From a virus, in the IMG/VR virus record IMGVR_UViG_3300026183_000023, positions 1-30,508 of that record: a stretch of DNA of 30,508 bases, one strand, 5' to 3'. Under the pieces are notes generated by a model that saw only the letters and a list, made by a program, of their open reading frames with translations, was not told where the DNA came from and searched no databases. How positions within the stretch are numbered: the stretch's first letter is position 1; each line of letters begins with the position of its first letter. A program made the translations under genes and the position numbers. Positions 1-8,155 of the stretch are shown one piece after another.

Positions 1-2843
1 GAATAACCAGTTGCGTTAGGAGAGTTCACCCAAGCCCCACGACCACCTAATGTTTGCTCCAGAGCACCCGCCCTACCGTTAGGATGTGGACCTGCAGTTG
101 GGTCTGTGAAAGTCATGTTTTCTATATTGTCACCGTTAATCGTGTTGGTGCGAGTGGTTGCGTCAGCACTCAAAGCACTTCCCCTGGGTGTTGCACCGTG
201 ACCGACGTTCCAACCAGAAGCCGAGGAAGCTAGTGAAATAGTTCTGGCAGCTTGACCTGCTGTGTTAGTATCACCACCAGAAGCAGTCCCGCCTGTACCA
301 CCTGTAGAGGTTGCAACAGAATTTGACGTAGCACGAACACCATTACCAGCGCCTCCACCACCTGCGGTAAGGCTAACACCAGTACCTGTCACAGTTGTTG
401 AGCCACCTGCCGTAGCTGCTTGAGATTCAGACGCATCTGATACGCTACGACCGAGACCCCCAGCACCTACAGTAATGGTTAAGTCAAGGTCGGAGGTCGG
501 TTCTAGCAATTTAGCCACCCAACCACCGGAACCACCACCTGATGCAGTAGTTGCGCTGGAACTATCATCGTCGATAGCTCCCGCACCGCCACCACCGCCA
601 CCGCCAACAGCAATAACTAGGGCTTTTGTATTTGCGGGGATGGTTACTGTTTGAGAAGACGATATGGATAGAGAATAATGTAATACCGTGTCTGCACCAC
701 CAGCGTCAGCCCAGCTGAACGAGCCATCACCGTCAGAAGTCAGAGCCTGACCTGCAGTGCCGTTACCAGTAACGTTAAGTTCGGTTGCGCCAATAGAGTT
801 TGAAGCAACGCTTGTCAGAAAAGCAGAAGCGTGTTGTCCGTCCAGTGTGTCGGCATCTAGGCCAGAGCCAGTACCGTCCACAGTTTTAATAGATGTCAAC
901 AACTCGCTTGCGGTCGGATTGACTTCAGCACCAGCTTCAATGCCGTCCAACTTTGTGCCATCTGTGGCTACATTACGGCCATCAACATTACCAGAGACAA
1001 CGATGTTGCCAGTGATGTCTACACCTGTGGTGGTGGTGGCGAGTTTGGTGGAGTTGTTGTAGTAAAGATTTACAGCACCATTTTGGTCAGCTGTAATCAT
1101 GTTCTCATTGTCAGCAGAGTTCTTTATACGGAGATTACCAGCAAGTAACTTGAGGTTCCCTGTACCTGTATCCGCAATATAACTATTCGACCCATCATGG
1201 TAAATCCCAAGGTCGTTTGCCGCACCAAAAGTGGCCTTGACGTTATCGCTGAACTTTAAGTCTCCAGAGGTCTTCGTGTCAGCGGTATCGCTGCGAAGGA
1301 ACTGGGTACTGTTGATACCATCCAGAGTGTCAGCGTCTCCACCAGCAGCAACCCAACTAAATGAGCCATCACCATCAGACGATAGTAACTGCCCTGCAGT
1401 ACCGTTACCAACTACGTTTAGCTCAGAAGCGCCTACAGCATTAGCTGCAATCTCGGAAGAGCCTACAGAGTCAGCGGCGAGGGATACAGCGATTGAAGTT
1501 GTACCAGTGCCTGTAACATCACCACTAAGAGTGATAGTTTGGTTGCCTGTTAGGTAGGAACCAGCAGGTTGGATACCCGCTTCCGCTAAGGTGTTGTTAA
1601 TCCACGCACTACCGTTCCACTTTAGGATTTCACCTGCAGAGTTAGACGTGATAGTAGTATCAGACAGGCTGTCCAGAGTACCACCACCACCAGCAGCATC
1701 TGCGGCATCCCAGCGCGAATTAGCGTTATCCCACGCCAACACTTGGCCGTCTGTGGGGGCCATTGTGTTTACATCAGAGAGAGCCTCAATACTGATAGAG
1801 CCGAGGGCTGTAGTGACATTAGTTGCGTCTGTTACGTCTGCACCAGCTTCAATACCATCAAGCTTTGTGCCATCTGTAGCTACGTCTCGACCGTCTACTG
1901 TACCAGATACAGTAATGCTGCCATCTACATCAAGGGCTGTTGCAGGGCTGCTTGCCCCAATACCTACGTTACTGGTACTAGCATCCACAAACAGCGCGTG
2001 AGTGTTAGTCGCGCTCTCGACGCGGAAGTCGTAGTCGCCACCACCATCATTAATAGTAACAGGCGCAGCTTCAATATTTATCGAGCCTGTGTTCGTTGAA
2101 ATTCGACCAGAAGCCGTCCCATCTCCGTCAAAAAACTCAATCTTATAGTTTTCTCCAAAATTGTTATCTGTACCGCCTTGGATTTTTATGCCTTTGGCGT
2201 TTGTCGAATCTCCATCGTTGATGAAACTAGCGATATTCCCCGTGACAGTACCATCCACAGTCAGACCATCGCTGGTCAAAGTCCCAGTGATGTCTACACC
2301 TGTGGTGGTGGTGGCGAGTTTAGTGGCTCCACTAAGTTTTAGCTCAACAGAACCAGTAGAGGAATTAGTGCTAAGATATTCTAATACGCCAGAACTAGAT
2401 TGAAGTTTAATACCAGTAGAACCACGAAGAATTAAGTCGCCATCTCCAGCGTCCCAAATATAACTATTCGACCCATCATGATAAATCTGCAAATCAGACG
2501 CACCACCAAAAGTGGCCTTGACGTTATCGCTAAATGCTAAGTCTCCGGAAGTCTTAGTATCAGCAGCATCGCTACGAATGAACGAAGAGCTATCGATACC
2601 ATCTAGAGTAGCAGCGTCAATACCAAGAGCATCAATGTCAGCCTTAGTCTGGTCAGCCGTAGCGCCAGCTTCAATGCCAGCAAGTTTATCACCATCAGCA
2701 AGCTCAATAACAGTCCCACCAGTGGTCTTTGTATATAATTTCTTATCGGCGAGATTAACTGCAATCTCTCCCGGCTCCAACGAACCAGCAGCAGGAACGC
2801 TACTTGCGGTTGAAGACTTCTTATGAATAATCTTAGTTGCCAT
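1..2843 (-). CDS. Modular tail fibre protein with glycine-rich C-terminal part (partial)
   Basis: The reading frame is open from the ATG at 2843 to the left edge (about 947 codons), so the C-terminus is missing. The start follows an AGGAGA ribosome site. The N-terminus (MATKIIHKKSSTASS, then LEPGEIAVNLADKKLYTK) resembles the N-terminal domain of phage fibres of the Mtd_N kind and closely matches the neighbouring fibre at 4547. The middle repeats blocks such as KATFGxAxDLxIYHDGSNSY, VDGRxVATDGTKLDGIEAGA and NGTAGQxLxSDGDGSFSW, each at least twice. Near the left edge a domain begins with SQTVTIPANTKALVIAVGG and continues with long glycine runs, like the glycine-rich domains found at phage adhesin tips. 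It probably binds the host surface (inference). It is the first gene after a promoter-like motif at 2898-2915. Confidence is high that it is a fibre, low on its receptor. Confidence 0.8.
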   Translation of the reverse strand, partial: MATKIIHKKSSTASSVPAAGSLEPGEIAVNLADKKLYTKTTGGTVIELADGDKLAGIEAGATADQTKADIDALGIDAATLDGIDSSSFIRSDAADTKTSGDLAFSDNVKATFGGASDLQIYHDGSNSYIWDAGDGDLILRGSTGIKLQSSSGVLEYLSTNSSTGSVELKLSGATKLATTTTGVDITGTLTSDGLTVDGTVTGNIASFINDGDSTNAKGIKIQGGTDNNFGENYKIEFFDGDGTASGRISTNTGSINIEAAPVTINDGGGDYDFRVESATNTHALFVDASTSNVGIGASSPATALDVDGSITVSGTVDGRDVATDGTKLDGIEAGADVTDATNVTTALGSISIEALSDVNTMAPTDGQVLAWDNANSRWDAADAAGGGGTLDSLSDTTITSNSAGEILKWNGSAWINNTLAEAGIQPAGSYLTGNQTITLSGDVTGTGTTSIAVSLAADSVGSSEIAANAVGASELNVVGNGTAGQLLSSDGDGSFSWVAAGGDADTLDGINSTQFLRSDTADTKTSGDLKFSDNVKATFGAANDLGIYHDGSNSYIADTGTGNLKLLAGNLRIKNSADNENMITADQNGAVNLYYNNSTKLATTTTGVDITGNIVVSGNVDGRNVATDGTKLDGIEAGAEVNPTASELLTSIKTVDGTGSGLDADTLDGQHASAFLTSVASNSIGATELNVTGNGTAGQALTSDGDGSFSWADAGGADTVLHYSLSISSSQTVTIPANTKALVIAVGGGGGGGAGAIDDDSSSATTASGGGSGGWVAKLLEPTSDLDLTITVGAGGLGRSVSDASESQAATAGGSTTVTGTGVSLTAGGGGAGNGVRATSNSVATSTGGTGGTASGGDTNTAGQAARTISLASSASGWNVGHGATPRGSALSADATTRTNTINGDNIENMTFTDPTAGPHPNGRAGALEQTLGGRGAWVNSPNATGY
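1009..2321. repeat. Direct repeats inside the left fibre gene
   Basis: A 38-bp block at 1009-1046 recurs without a mismatch at 2284-2321. A second, longer repeat pairs about 1177-1310 with about 2457-2580 and includes identical stretches such as CCAAAAGTGGCCTTGACG. The repeats lie in frame about 1.27 kb apart, so recombination between them would delete or duplicate a fibre segment without a frameshift. Confidence 0.85.
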
Positions 2844-2869
2844 TGGGCGATTCTCCTATGTGTGAGGAA

Positions 2870-2893
2870 GGAGGAACCTATGGAGGCTCCCCC
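2870..2893 (-). promoter_or_regulatory. Leader hairpin downstream of promoter-like motif 1
   Basis: On the minus strand GGGGGAGCC (2893-2885) can pair with GGTTCCTCC (2878-2870) across the 6-nt loop TCCATA, giving a 9-bp stem with two G-U pairs. If transcription starts at the G of the motif (2898), the hairpin begins five bases into the RNA and precedes the AGGAGA site of the fibre gene. A role in mRNA 5' end stability or translation control is inference. Confidence 0.5.
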
Positions 2894-2897
2894 TCTT

Positions 2898-2915
2898 CTT
2901 TAACGTCAGGTATTA
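2898..2915 (-). promoter_or_regulatory. Phage promoter-like motif, copy 1
   Basis: The minus strand reads TAATACCTGACGTTAAAG, identical to copy 3 over 20 bp and one base different from copy 2. The layout parallels the T7 promoter, which has TAATAC at -17 and G at +1. Its first three bases are the stop codon of the upstream fibre gene (2913-4547). It would drive the fibre gene starting at 2843. Confidence 0.65.
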
Positions 2916-4547
2916 ATACGAGCCACCATCAATGATGACATCACCGAGAGTTTCTCCGCCCAATGACCATTGACCTGCTGATTCATCCCAGAGGAATGAA
3001 ACATTAGCCGAAGTACCTCGTTCAATTTCGATACCACCATCCTGCGATGGTGCTCCAGTTTCATCTGAGTTAAGAACAATAATGGAGTCGCCAATAGCCA
3101 CTTCATTAGAGTTTACTGTAGTAGTTGTACCATTAACCGTTAAGTTGCCAGTAATAATTGTATTACCGCCAACGTTAAGGTTTCCTCCAACACCAACACC
3201 ACCAGTTACCTTTAAAGCACCTGTAGTGGTTGAAGATGAGGCGGTATTGTTAGTAATGCTAACAGCAGTACTAGTAGTTGCACCCCGACCAGTAACACTC
3301 GCAAGAGTGTCGCTTTCCGAAGTTAAATAAGAACCTGATGGTTGAATGCCTGCTTCTGCTAAGGTATTATTGACCCAAGCTGTGCCATTCCACTTTAAAA
3401 TCTCTCCAGATGCTACGCTTGTTACTGTAACGTTAGAAAGATCTTGAATATTCTCACCAGTAATTCCCGTCAGATAGCTTCCAAGATCACTAATCTGTGA
3501 TTCTGTAATACTAAGTGCTGCTTGGTGTTGTGTTACATTGCTCTGTGCAATCCGGCCATCTGCGAAAGTGCCACTAGTAATAGCACTAGCTGCATGAGTA
3601 TGAGACGCAGCAGCTACTCCAGCTTCAGCAAGAGTATTGTTAACCCAAGCTGTACCGTTCCACTTTAGGAGTTCTCCAGAACCAATAGTAGTAATTGTAA
3701 CATCAGCAAGAGCAGAAAGGTTATCTCCGGATACATCCGTAATATAACTTCCGAGATCACTAATTTGTGATTCAGTGATACTTAAAGCTGCTTCGTGTTG
3801 AGTAACATTAGATTGAGCAATTCTTGCATCGGCAAAAGTACCGCTAGTGATAGCACTAGCTGCGTGATTGTGTGATGCCGCAGCAATACCTGCCTCTGAC
3901 AGAGTATTGTTAATCCAAGAAGTGCCGCTCCACTTAAGAATTTCACCTGAAGCAATATTGGTAATAGTTACATCAGAAAGATCCCCCAAAGGTTCAGAAG
4001 TAACATCTCCAATGTAAGCCCCAAAATCACTAATCTGTGACTCGGTAATACTTAGAGCAGCCTGATGCTGAGTAACGTTGCTTTCAGCAACTCTTGCATC
4101 ATTAAAAGTTCCAGAAGTAATATCTGAAGCGGCGTGAGTATGTGTGGCTGCTGCATAGGAGCCTGCAGGTTGAATTCCTGCTTCTGCTAAAGTATTGTTA
4201 ACCCAAGCAGAACCATTCCACTTAAGAATTTCACCACTACTATTAGAGGTAATCGTTACGTTTTCTAGAGAATCTAGAGTTGAATAGCCCGAAGCATTAA
4301 AGGCTGTTCCATTATAGGCTTTTAGAATATCATTTGCAGTGTCATACCACAAATCACCTTCTGACGCATTAGAGGGAGCGGTTGCACCTACATAAGCGCC
4401 GTCTAGTCTAACAATAGCATTACTATTGTCTTTTGTATAAATTTTACGGTCAGCAAGGTTTACAGCGAATTCGCCCTGTTCCAAGTCTGCCGCAAGAGGA
4501 GCGCCACCTGACGTAGAACTCTTCTTAATGAGAATTTTGGTTGCCAT
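2913..4547 (-). CDS. Tail fibre protein with repeated HTHAASDITSGTF modules
   Basis: 544 aa. The N-terminus (MATKILIKKSSTSGG, LEQGEFAVNLADRKIYTK) matches that of the next fibre gene and resembles Mtd_N-type fibre N-termini. Residues about 90-390 contain three units of about 90-97 residues, each with VTITxxxSGEILKWxG, NNTLxEAGI, HxHAASxITSGTF and ALSITESQISD; a fourth partial unit follows. The C-terminal part carries a TVNSNEVAIGDSIIVLNSD segment ending in GGIEIERG, seen in structural proteins of cyanophages and other marine phages. A GGGAGG site precedes the ATG, which overlaps the stop of the upstream gene as TAATG. The two adjacent fibres share N-termini and SGEILKW blocks, so they may be paralogues that exchange segments. 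Confidence 0.78.
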   Translation of the reverse strand: MATKILIKKSSTSGGAPLAADLEQGEFAVNLADRKIYTKDNSNAIVRLDGAYVGATAPSNASEGDLWYDTANDILKAYNGTAFNASGYSTLDSLENVTITSNSSGEILKWNGSAWVNNTLAEAGIQPAGSYAAATHTHAASDITSGTFNDARVAESNVTQHQAALSITESQISDFGAYIGDVTSEPLGDLSDVTITNIASGEILKWSGTSWINNTLSEAGIAAASHNHAASAITSGTFADARIAQSNVTQHEAALSITESQISDLGSYITDVSGDNLSALADVTITTIGSGELLKWNGTAWVNNTLAEAGVAAASHTHAASAITSGTFADGRIAQSNVTQHQAALSITESQISDLGSYLTGITGENIQDLSNVTVTSVASGEILKWNGTAWVNNTLAEAGIQPSGSYLTSESDTLASVTGRGATTSTAVSITNNTASSSTTTGALKVTGGVGVGGNLNVGGNTIITGNLTVNGTTTTVNSNEVAIGDSIIVLNSDETGAPSQDGGIEIERGTSANVSFLWDESAGQWSLGGETLGDVIIDGGSY

Positions 4548-5098
4548 TAGAAGCTACCTCCCTGAATTATAGTGTTTTCGTTTTGTATAGTAGCTGTCGC
4601 TTCATATTTAAAAGAAGTACCATTATATACAAGTAAAGAACCATCTGTTCTAGAAGTGTTATCAACATCTCCTAAACTACTTGTTGTTGCAAAAGTATGT
4701 TCTCTATTTTCCCAAGAACTACTTGCAGAATTATAAACGAGTACTTGATCATTTTGAAGTCCAGTAATATTTACATTACTAAGACTATTAATATCAGTTA
4801 AAGAGGATACATTTCCCGCATTAATTTCGTTTTCAATTCCTGCTCCATTTGTAACAACAATTATTAGTTCACTGGATGCGTTAATATACGCACTCGTAAC
4901 AGAATCGCCTTTAGAGCCTTGAGATCCGGTTCTACTAAGACTAACCTTTAACTCATTTTTATCCATAGATAAATTGTAGTCAATAGTCTTAACAGAAACG
5001 TCATACTCAACAGGTACTACATTTAATACTTGACTTCCTCTTTCGAGGTTTATACTATACTTTGTTGGATTTAGAGTTAATTCGTATTTAGTAGACAT
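4547..5098 (-). CDS. Small fibre-like structural protein
   Basis: 183 aa. A short collagen-like turn (GSQGSKGDS) occurs near residue 58. The second half contains LSNVNITGLQNDQVLVYNS and LGDVDNTSRTDGSLLVYNG, which are degenerate forms of the VTIT...ILKWNG repeat in the fibre at 2913-4547. It starts right after the stop of the upstream gene, with CGGAGG as ribosome site inside that gene's last codons. It is probably a fibre connector or accessory fibre; this is inferred from repeats and position. Confidence 0.6.
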   Translation of the reverse strand: MSTKYELTLNPTKYSINLERGSQVLNVVPVEYDVSVKTIDYNLSMDKNELKVSLSRTGSQGSKGDSVTSAYINASSELIIVVTNGAGIENEINAGNVSSLTDINSLSNVNITGLQNDQVLVYNSASSSWENREHTFATTSSLGDVDNTSRTDGSLLVYNGTSFKYEATATIQNENTIIQGGSF

Positions 5099-5572
5099 TT
5101 ACGCCTCCGAAGGGCTATAAAGTACCTCTATTAATCCACGCAATGGTTTCCACACCTGTTTTGCAGTGCCAATACCACCATCATCAATCTCTAGTCCAAT
5201 AAAACCATAAACAGGGCTATCTGGTGTGGGGGCTTGTGACCAAGAATCAATAAGTGTTTCAGGAATCACTATTTTAAAAATATTATCTGTGTTATCAGCA
5301 TCAATAATATCTAAATTAGTTACCTGCCCGCCAGACTTAGCTGTTTTAGGAACTGTGCCGTTCCCATCATTATCGCCTTCTACTACTTTAGCGGTAATAG
5401 TGGCGCTAGATAAATTAGTCATCCAACTAACTGTAATCTCAATTTGTATTTGTTCACCGTCTACAAGAGAAATTAAAGCAGTGCCATCATCAGCGATTGT
5501 ATCTTTGGATGGCGAAGTAATACGACTTCTACCCATAGGCTGAGTAGTCGTAGGGTTTGTTATTCGAGCCAT
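5099..5572 (-). CDS. Probable virion structural protein, family not recognised
   Basis: 157 aa, acidic, with no signal peptide or membrane segment. The N-terminus is rich in Thr, Pro and Ser. The body alternates short hydrophobic and polar stretches (EQIQIEITVSWMTN, YGFIGLEIDDGG, GLIEVLYSP), as expected for a beta-sandwich. Its ribosome site is AAAGGGA. Its place within the fibre run suggests a minor virion component. No enzymatic motif is visible. Confidence 0.5.
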   Translation of the reverse strand: MARITNPTTTQPMGRSRITSPSKDTIADDGTALISLVDGEQIQIEITVSWMTNLSSATITAKVVEGDNDGNGTVPKTAKSGGQVTNLDIIDADNTDNIFKIVIPETLIDSWSQAPTPDSPVYGFIGLEIDDGGIGTAKQVWKPLRGLIEVLYSPSEA

Positions 5573-5604
5573 TGTTGTTCCCTTTCTCGATCCTCAGATG
5601 GAGA

Positions 5605-6117
5605 TTATGCGGACAAGGCAATTGCTTGCTTGACTGCTTTTAGTATTTTGTCGAGTTGTGCGTCCTGCTCTGGCGTCAACGCCCCTGTAGAAGTCTCTAC
5701 TGTTTGAGCAAGGTTTGATACCGTGGCGATTACACCGCCGCCGGGGTTAATTATAAAGGGTTTTAGAGAGGGGTTATCATGATACAAGATACCATTAACT
5801 TCTACTAAATCGTTGACTACGATTTGCCAGTCATTAATTAAGAAGTAAACGTCAGCCGTAAATTGTCCATCACCTGCGGGGTCGCCGCCTGTAGTGCGGA
5901 TAGCAGGGAGAAATTTTGCATTATCTCTCACCTGCATCCATTCTTTCCAACCGGAGTAAATATCTCTCTTTACAGAGATTTCACTCTCGCCTTCATTTAT
6001 AATGATTCTTTTATTAGCACCATCAAAAGTAACTTTTTGATTGCCATAAAAATCATTTGAAGGATCATAATCTGCCCAAAACTCCCAATAACCATAGTTA
6101 AAGGCTAGAGTGCTCAT
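5605..6117 (-). CDS. Probable virion structural protein, family not recognised
   Basis: 170 aa. The N-terminus (FNYGYWEFWADYDPSNDFYG) is aromatic-rich, followed by KVTFDGANKRIIINEGESEISVK. The C-terminus (LTPEQDAQLDKILKAVKQ) is helical and could be an oligomerisation stretch. GAGGTTAATT precedes the ATG, two bases after the stop of the 672-aa gene upstream. It probably belongs to the same virion assembly as its neighbours; the exact role is unknown. Confidence 0.5.
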   Translation of the reverse strand: MSTLAFNYGYWEFWADYDPSNDFYGNQKVTFDGANKRIIINEGESEISVKRDIYSGWKEWMQVRDNAKFLPAIRTTGGDPAGDGQFTADVYFLINDWQIVVNDLVEVNGILYHDNPSLKPFIINPGGGVIATVSNLAQTVETSTGALTPEQDAQLDKILKAVKQAIALSA

Positions 6118-6119
6118 AA

Positions 6120-8138
6120 TTAACCTCTAAGCTCTTTCCACTTAACGTCTACGTGTACGCCAGTTGCGTTAGTATAAGCAGAGGCTGGACCTATACGGTG
6201 TACCACAATCGCCCAGAGGAACTCAGAGCCAAAGTTGCCCCACAAGTCAGCACTACCTGCTACGTATGTCCCTACTTCACTTGAGGTGTCATAAGGGGTG
6301 GTGAATCCTGCATCAGTGTACAACTCAGCAGTGTTTGATCCAGTAATCTTAGGATAAACAACTTGACCTTCGATACCAGTCATAGCTGTAATGCTACCAG
6401 AGGTGTTTTCCACAATAGTTAGGGGATAACCCTCACGGAAGATATGATACTGGTTGTCAGTAGGAACAGAACGAGTTGAGTTATCCTCAACCGTAATTAC
6501 CGCAGGGCTTGCCTTAGTAATCGCCGTAATGCTTGAACGATGTTGACCACCATTCTCAGCGTAGTTCTTAACAGCACTGTTTGACATCTGAGTGTAGATT
6601 TCAGAAAGGTCTAGGTTAAAAGAGCCTTTGCCATAACCGACATAAATCTCACCACCACGGCCGGGGTTGAACTCGTAGAAAGTAACATCAGTCGGATCTA
6701 CTAGCTCTTCAACCGAAGAGGCAGGTCCAGTACGTTGCCACTGATAAGGTGTTACACTGTTGCTACCGATGATAGGCTCAACATATAGTTCCACCTTAAC
6801 ATGCACATCCTCAACAGTTACGGAGTCGTGGGCGCAAACTGCAATTTCTGTGGGGAAGTAAATAGCACGGTTAGTACCACCCGCAGCATAGGTAGCGGCG
6901 GGACGCATAACTGTAGCAATAAAGTCATCATCAGTGGTAGCTGTAGATGGGATTGTAACAGTAGGTGCTGAGTTACGGCCAGGGATACCATAGTCGATAG
7001 GTTCAATTTCCGACTCAGTGTAGACAGCAGCACAGTAGACGTTCATGCTATGTGCAGAACCGATAGCTACACCATTAGCTTTTTGTACAAAGCAGATAGG
7101 TAGTGAGCCAGTACCCGTGACAGGCGGTACATAGTTGTTGCCGTGGTAATATTCATGACAGACAATACGTTGCCCATTGTAGAATACACCAAAGCGAGTA
7201 CGACCCGCACCTAGCCACTGAACGTCAATCCAATAGAGGTTGTCCTTGGTCACGTCCAAGGTCATCTGAGAACGACCAGTGCCATCTAGCGGGTCAATGT
7301 TCCAGTCTGCTTGTGCAATATTTGTGTCTACAACAGATCCTGTGACATCACTACGAACAGTCGCATAAAGGTTGCCATCAACTTGCTTAAACAAGAAACC
7401 ATTACGGGCCTCAAACATACCCCAAGCACGAATGAGGTTTGTAGCTCCTGTGTCACCTAAAGCCAAGGTTCCCATGAAGGTATGGGAAGAGCCAGGAAAA
7501 TAGGTATGGTAAGTGTTTGACGTTTGGGTAATAACTTCGTCTGCTGAGTTACCATCTACTGTCAAAACAGCAGCACGGTAGTTAGCATTCCAAGTAATCG
7601 ACGCACCAGTCTGGGAAATAGTGTTGCTAAACTGACTGGGGAGTGTACCTGTGTTAAACACATAGTCCCCAAGCAAAGTAGCCCCAGAGGTGCGAAGTTT
7701 ACCAAAAGCATCTAGCTGTGGGTTGCCCTCGGCAAAGCGTACATTAGCTGCACCGAAGTTATCAATGTCCAAACCGTTTTCAGGGTTGTCGTAACCAATA
7801 ATATTATTGGAGTTAATCCAAACATCTACAGAGGTAGAAACAACACCACGAACAACTCCGTCAGAGTCTTGAATGTCTTCGCCAACTGTCGGGTTTAGGT
7901 TTTCGTATTGTGCACTCTTAGAGTAGTGGACCTCCAGAATACCAGAGGTTCCACTCTCATATACCCCGTGAACATGCACTGTCCACCCGCTAGTCGCCAA
8001 GGTGTACCTTTCCCCGATAACCCAATTGTAGTCAGAGGGAGTCTTACCCGTGTAAGAAATCTGAGCGGTATGCTTCAGACGTACACGTTTACCTGTACTG
8101 TCTGGAGGGATTCTTGTAAAATTTCGTTCACCGGACAT
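6120..8138 (-). CDS. Large virion structural protein (672 aa), function unknown
   Basis: The sequence is beta-rich with no membrane segment or enzymatic motif. It opens with MSGERNFTRIPPDSTGKRV and contains segments such as NPQLDAFGKLRTSG and DNLYWIDVQWLGAGRTRFGV. The latter reads like a lectin- or laminin-like beta-sandwich with a hydrophobic core around residues 290-350. The ribosome site is AAGGAA. Size and position between fibre genes suggest a baseplate, tail or fibre-base protein, possibly carbohydrate-binding. This is inference. Confidence 0.55.
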   Translation of the reverse strand: MSGERNFTRIPPDSTGKRVRLKHTAQISYTGKTPSDYNWVIGERYTLATSGWTVHVHGVYESGTSGILEVHYSKSAQYENLNPTVGEDIQDSDGVVRGVVSTSVDVWINSNNIIGYDNPENGLDIDNFGAANVRFAEGNPQLDAFGKLRTSGATLLGDYVFNTGTLPSQFSNTISQTGASITWNANYRAAVLTVDGNSADEVITQTSNTYHTYFPGSSHTFMGTLALGDTGATNLIRAWGMFEARNGFLFKQVDGNLYATVRSDVTGSVVDTNIAQADWNIDPLDGTGRSQMTLDVTKDNLYWIDVQWLGAGRTRFGVFYNGQRIVCHEYYHGNNYVPPVTGTGSLPICFVQKANGVAIGSAHSMNVYCAAVYTESEIEPIDYGIPGRNSAPTVTIPSTATTDDDFIATVMRPAATYAAGGTNRAIYFPTEIAVCAHDSVTVEDVHVKVELYVEPIIGSNSVTPYQWQRTGPASSVEELVDPTDVTFYEFNPGRGGEIYVGYGKGSFNLDLSEIYTQMSNSAVKNYAENGGQHRSSITAITKASPAVITVEDNSTRSVPTDNQYHIFREGYPLTIVENTSGSITAMTGIEGQVVYPKITGSNTAELYTDAGFTTPYDTSSEVGTYVAGSADLWGNFGSEFLWAIVVHRIGPASAYTNATGVHVDVKWKELRG

Positions 8139-8155
8139 ATTTTATTCCTTAATTA

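Noticed and set aside
757-2826. Several plus-strand frames inside the left fibre gene.
   Set aside because: They are antisense to a continuous, recognisable fibre frame and have no ribosome sites or family features.
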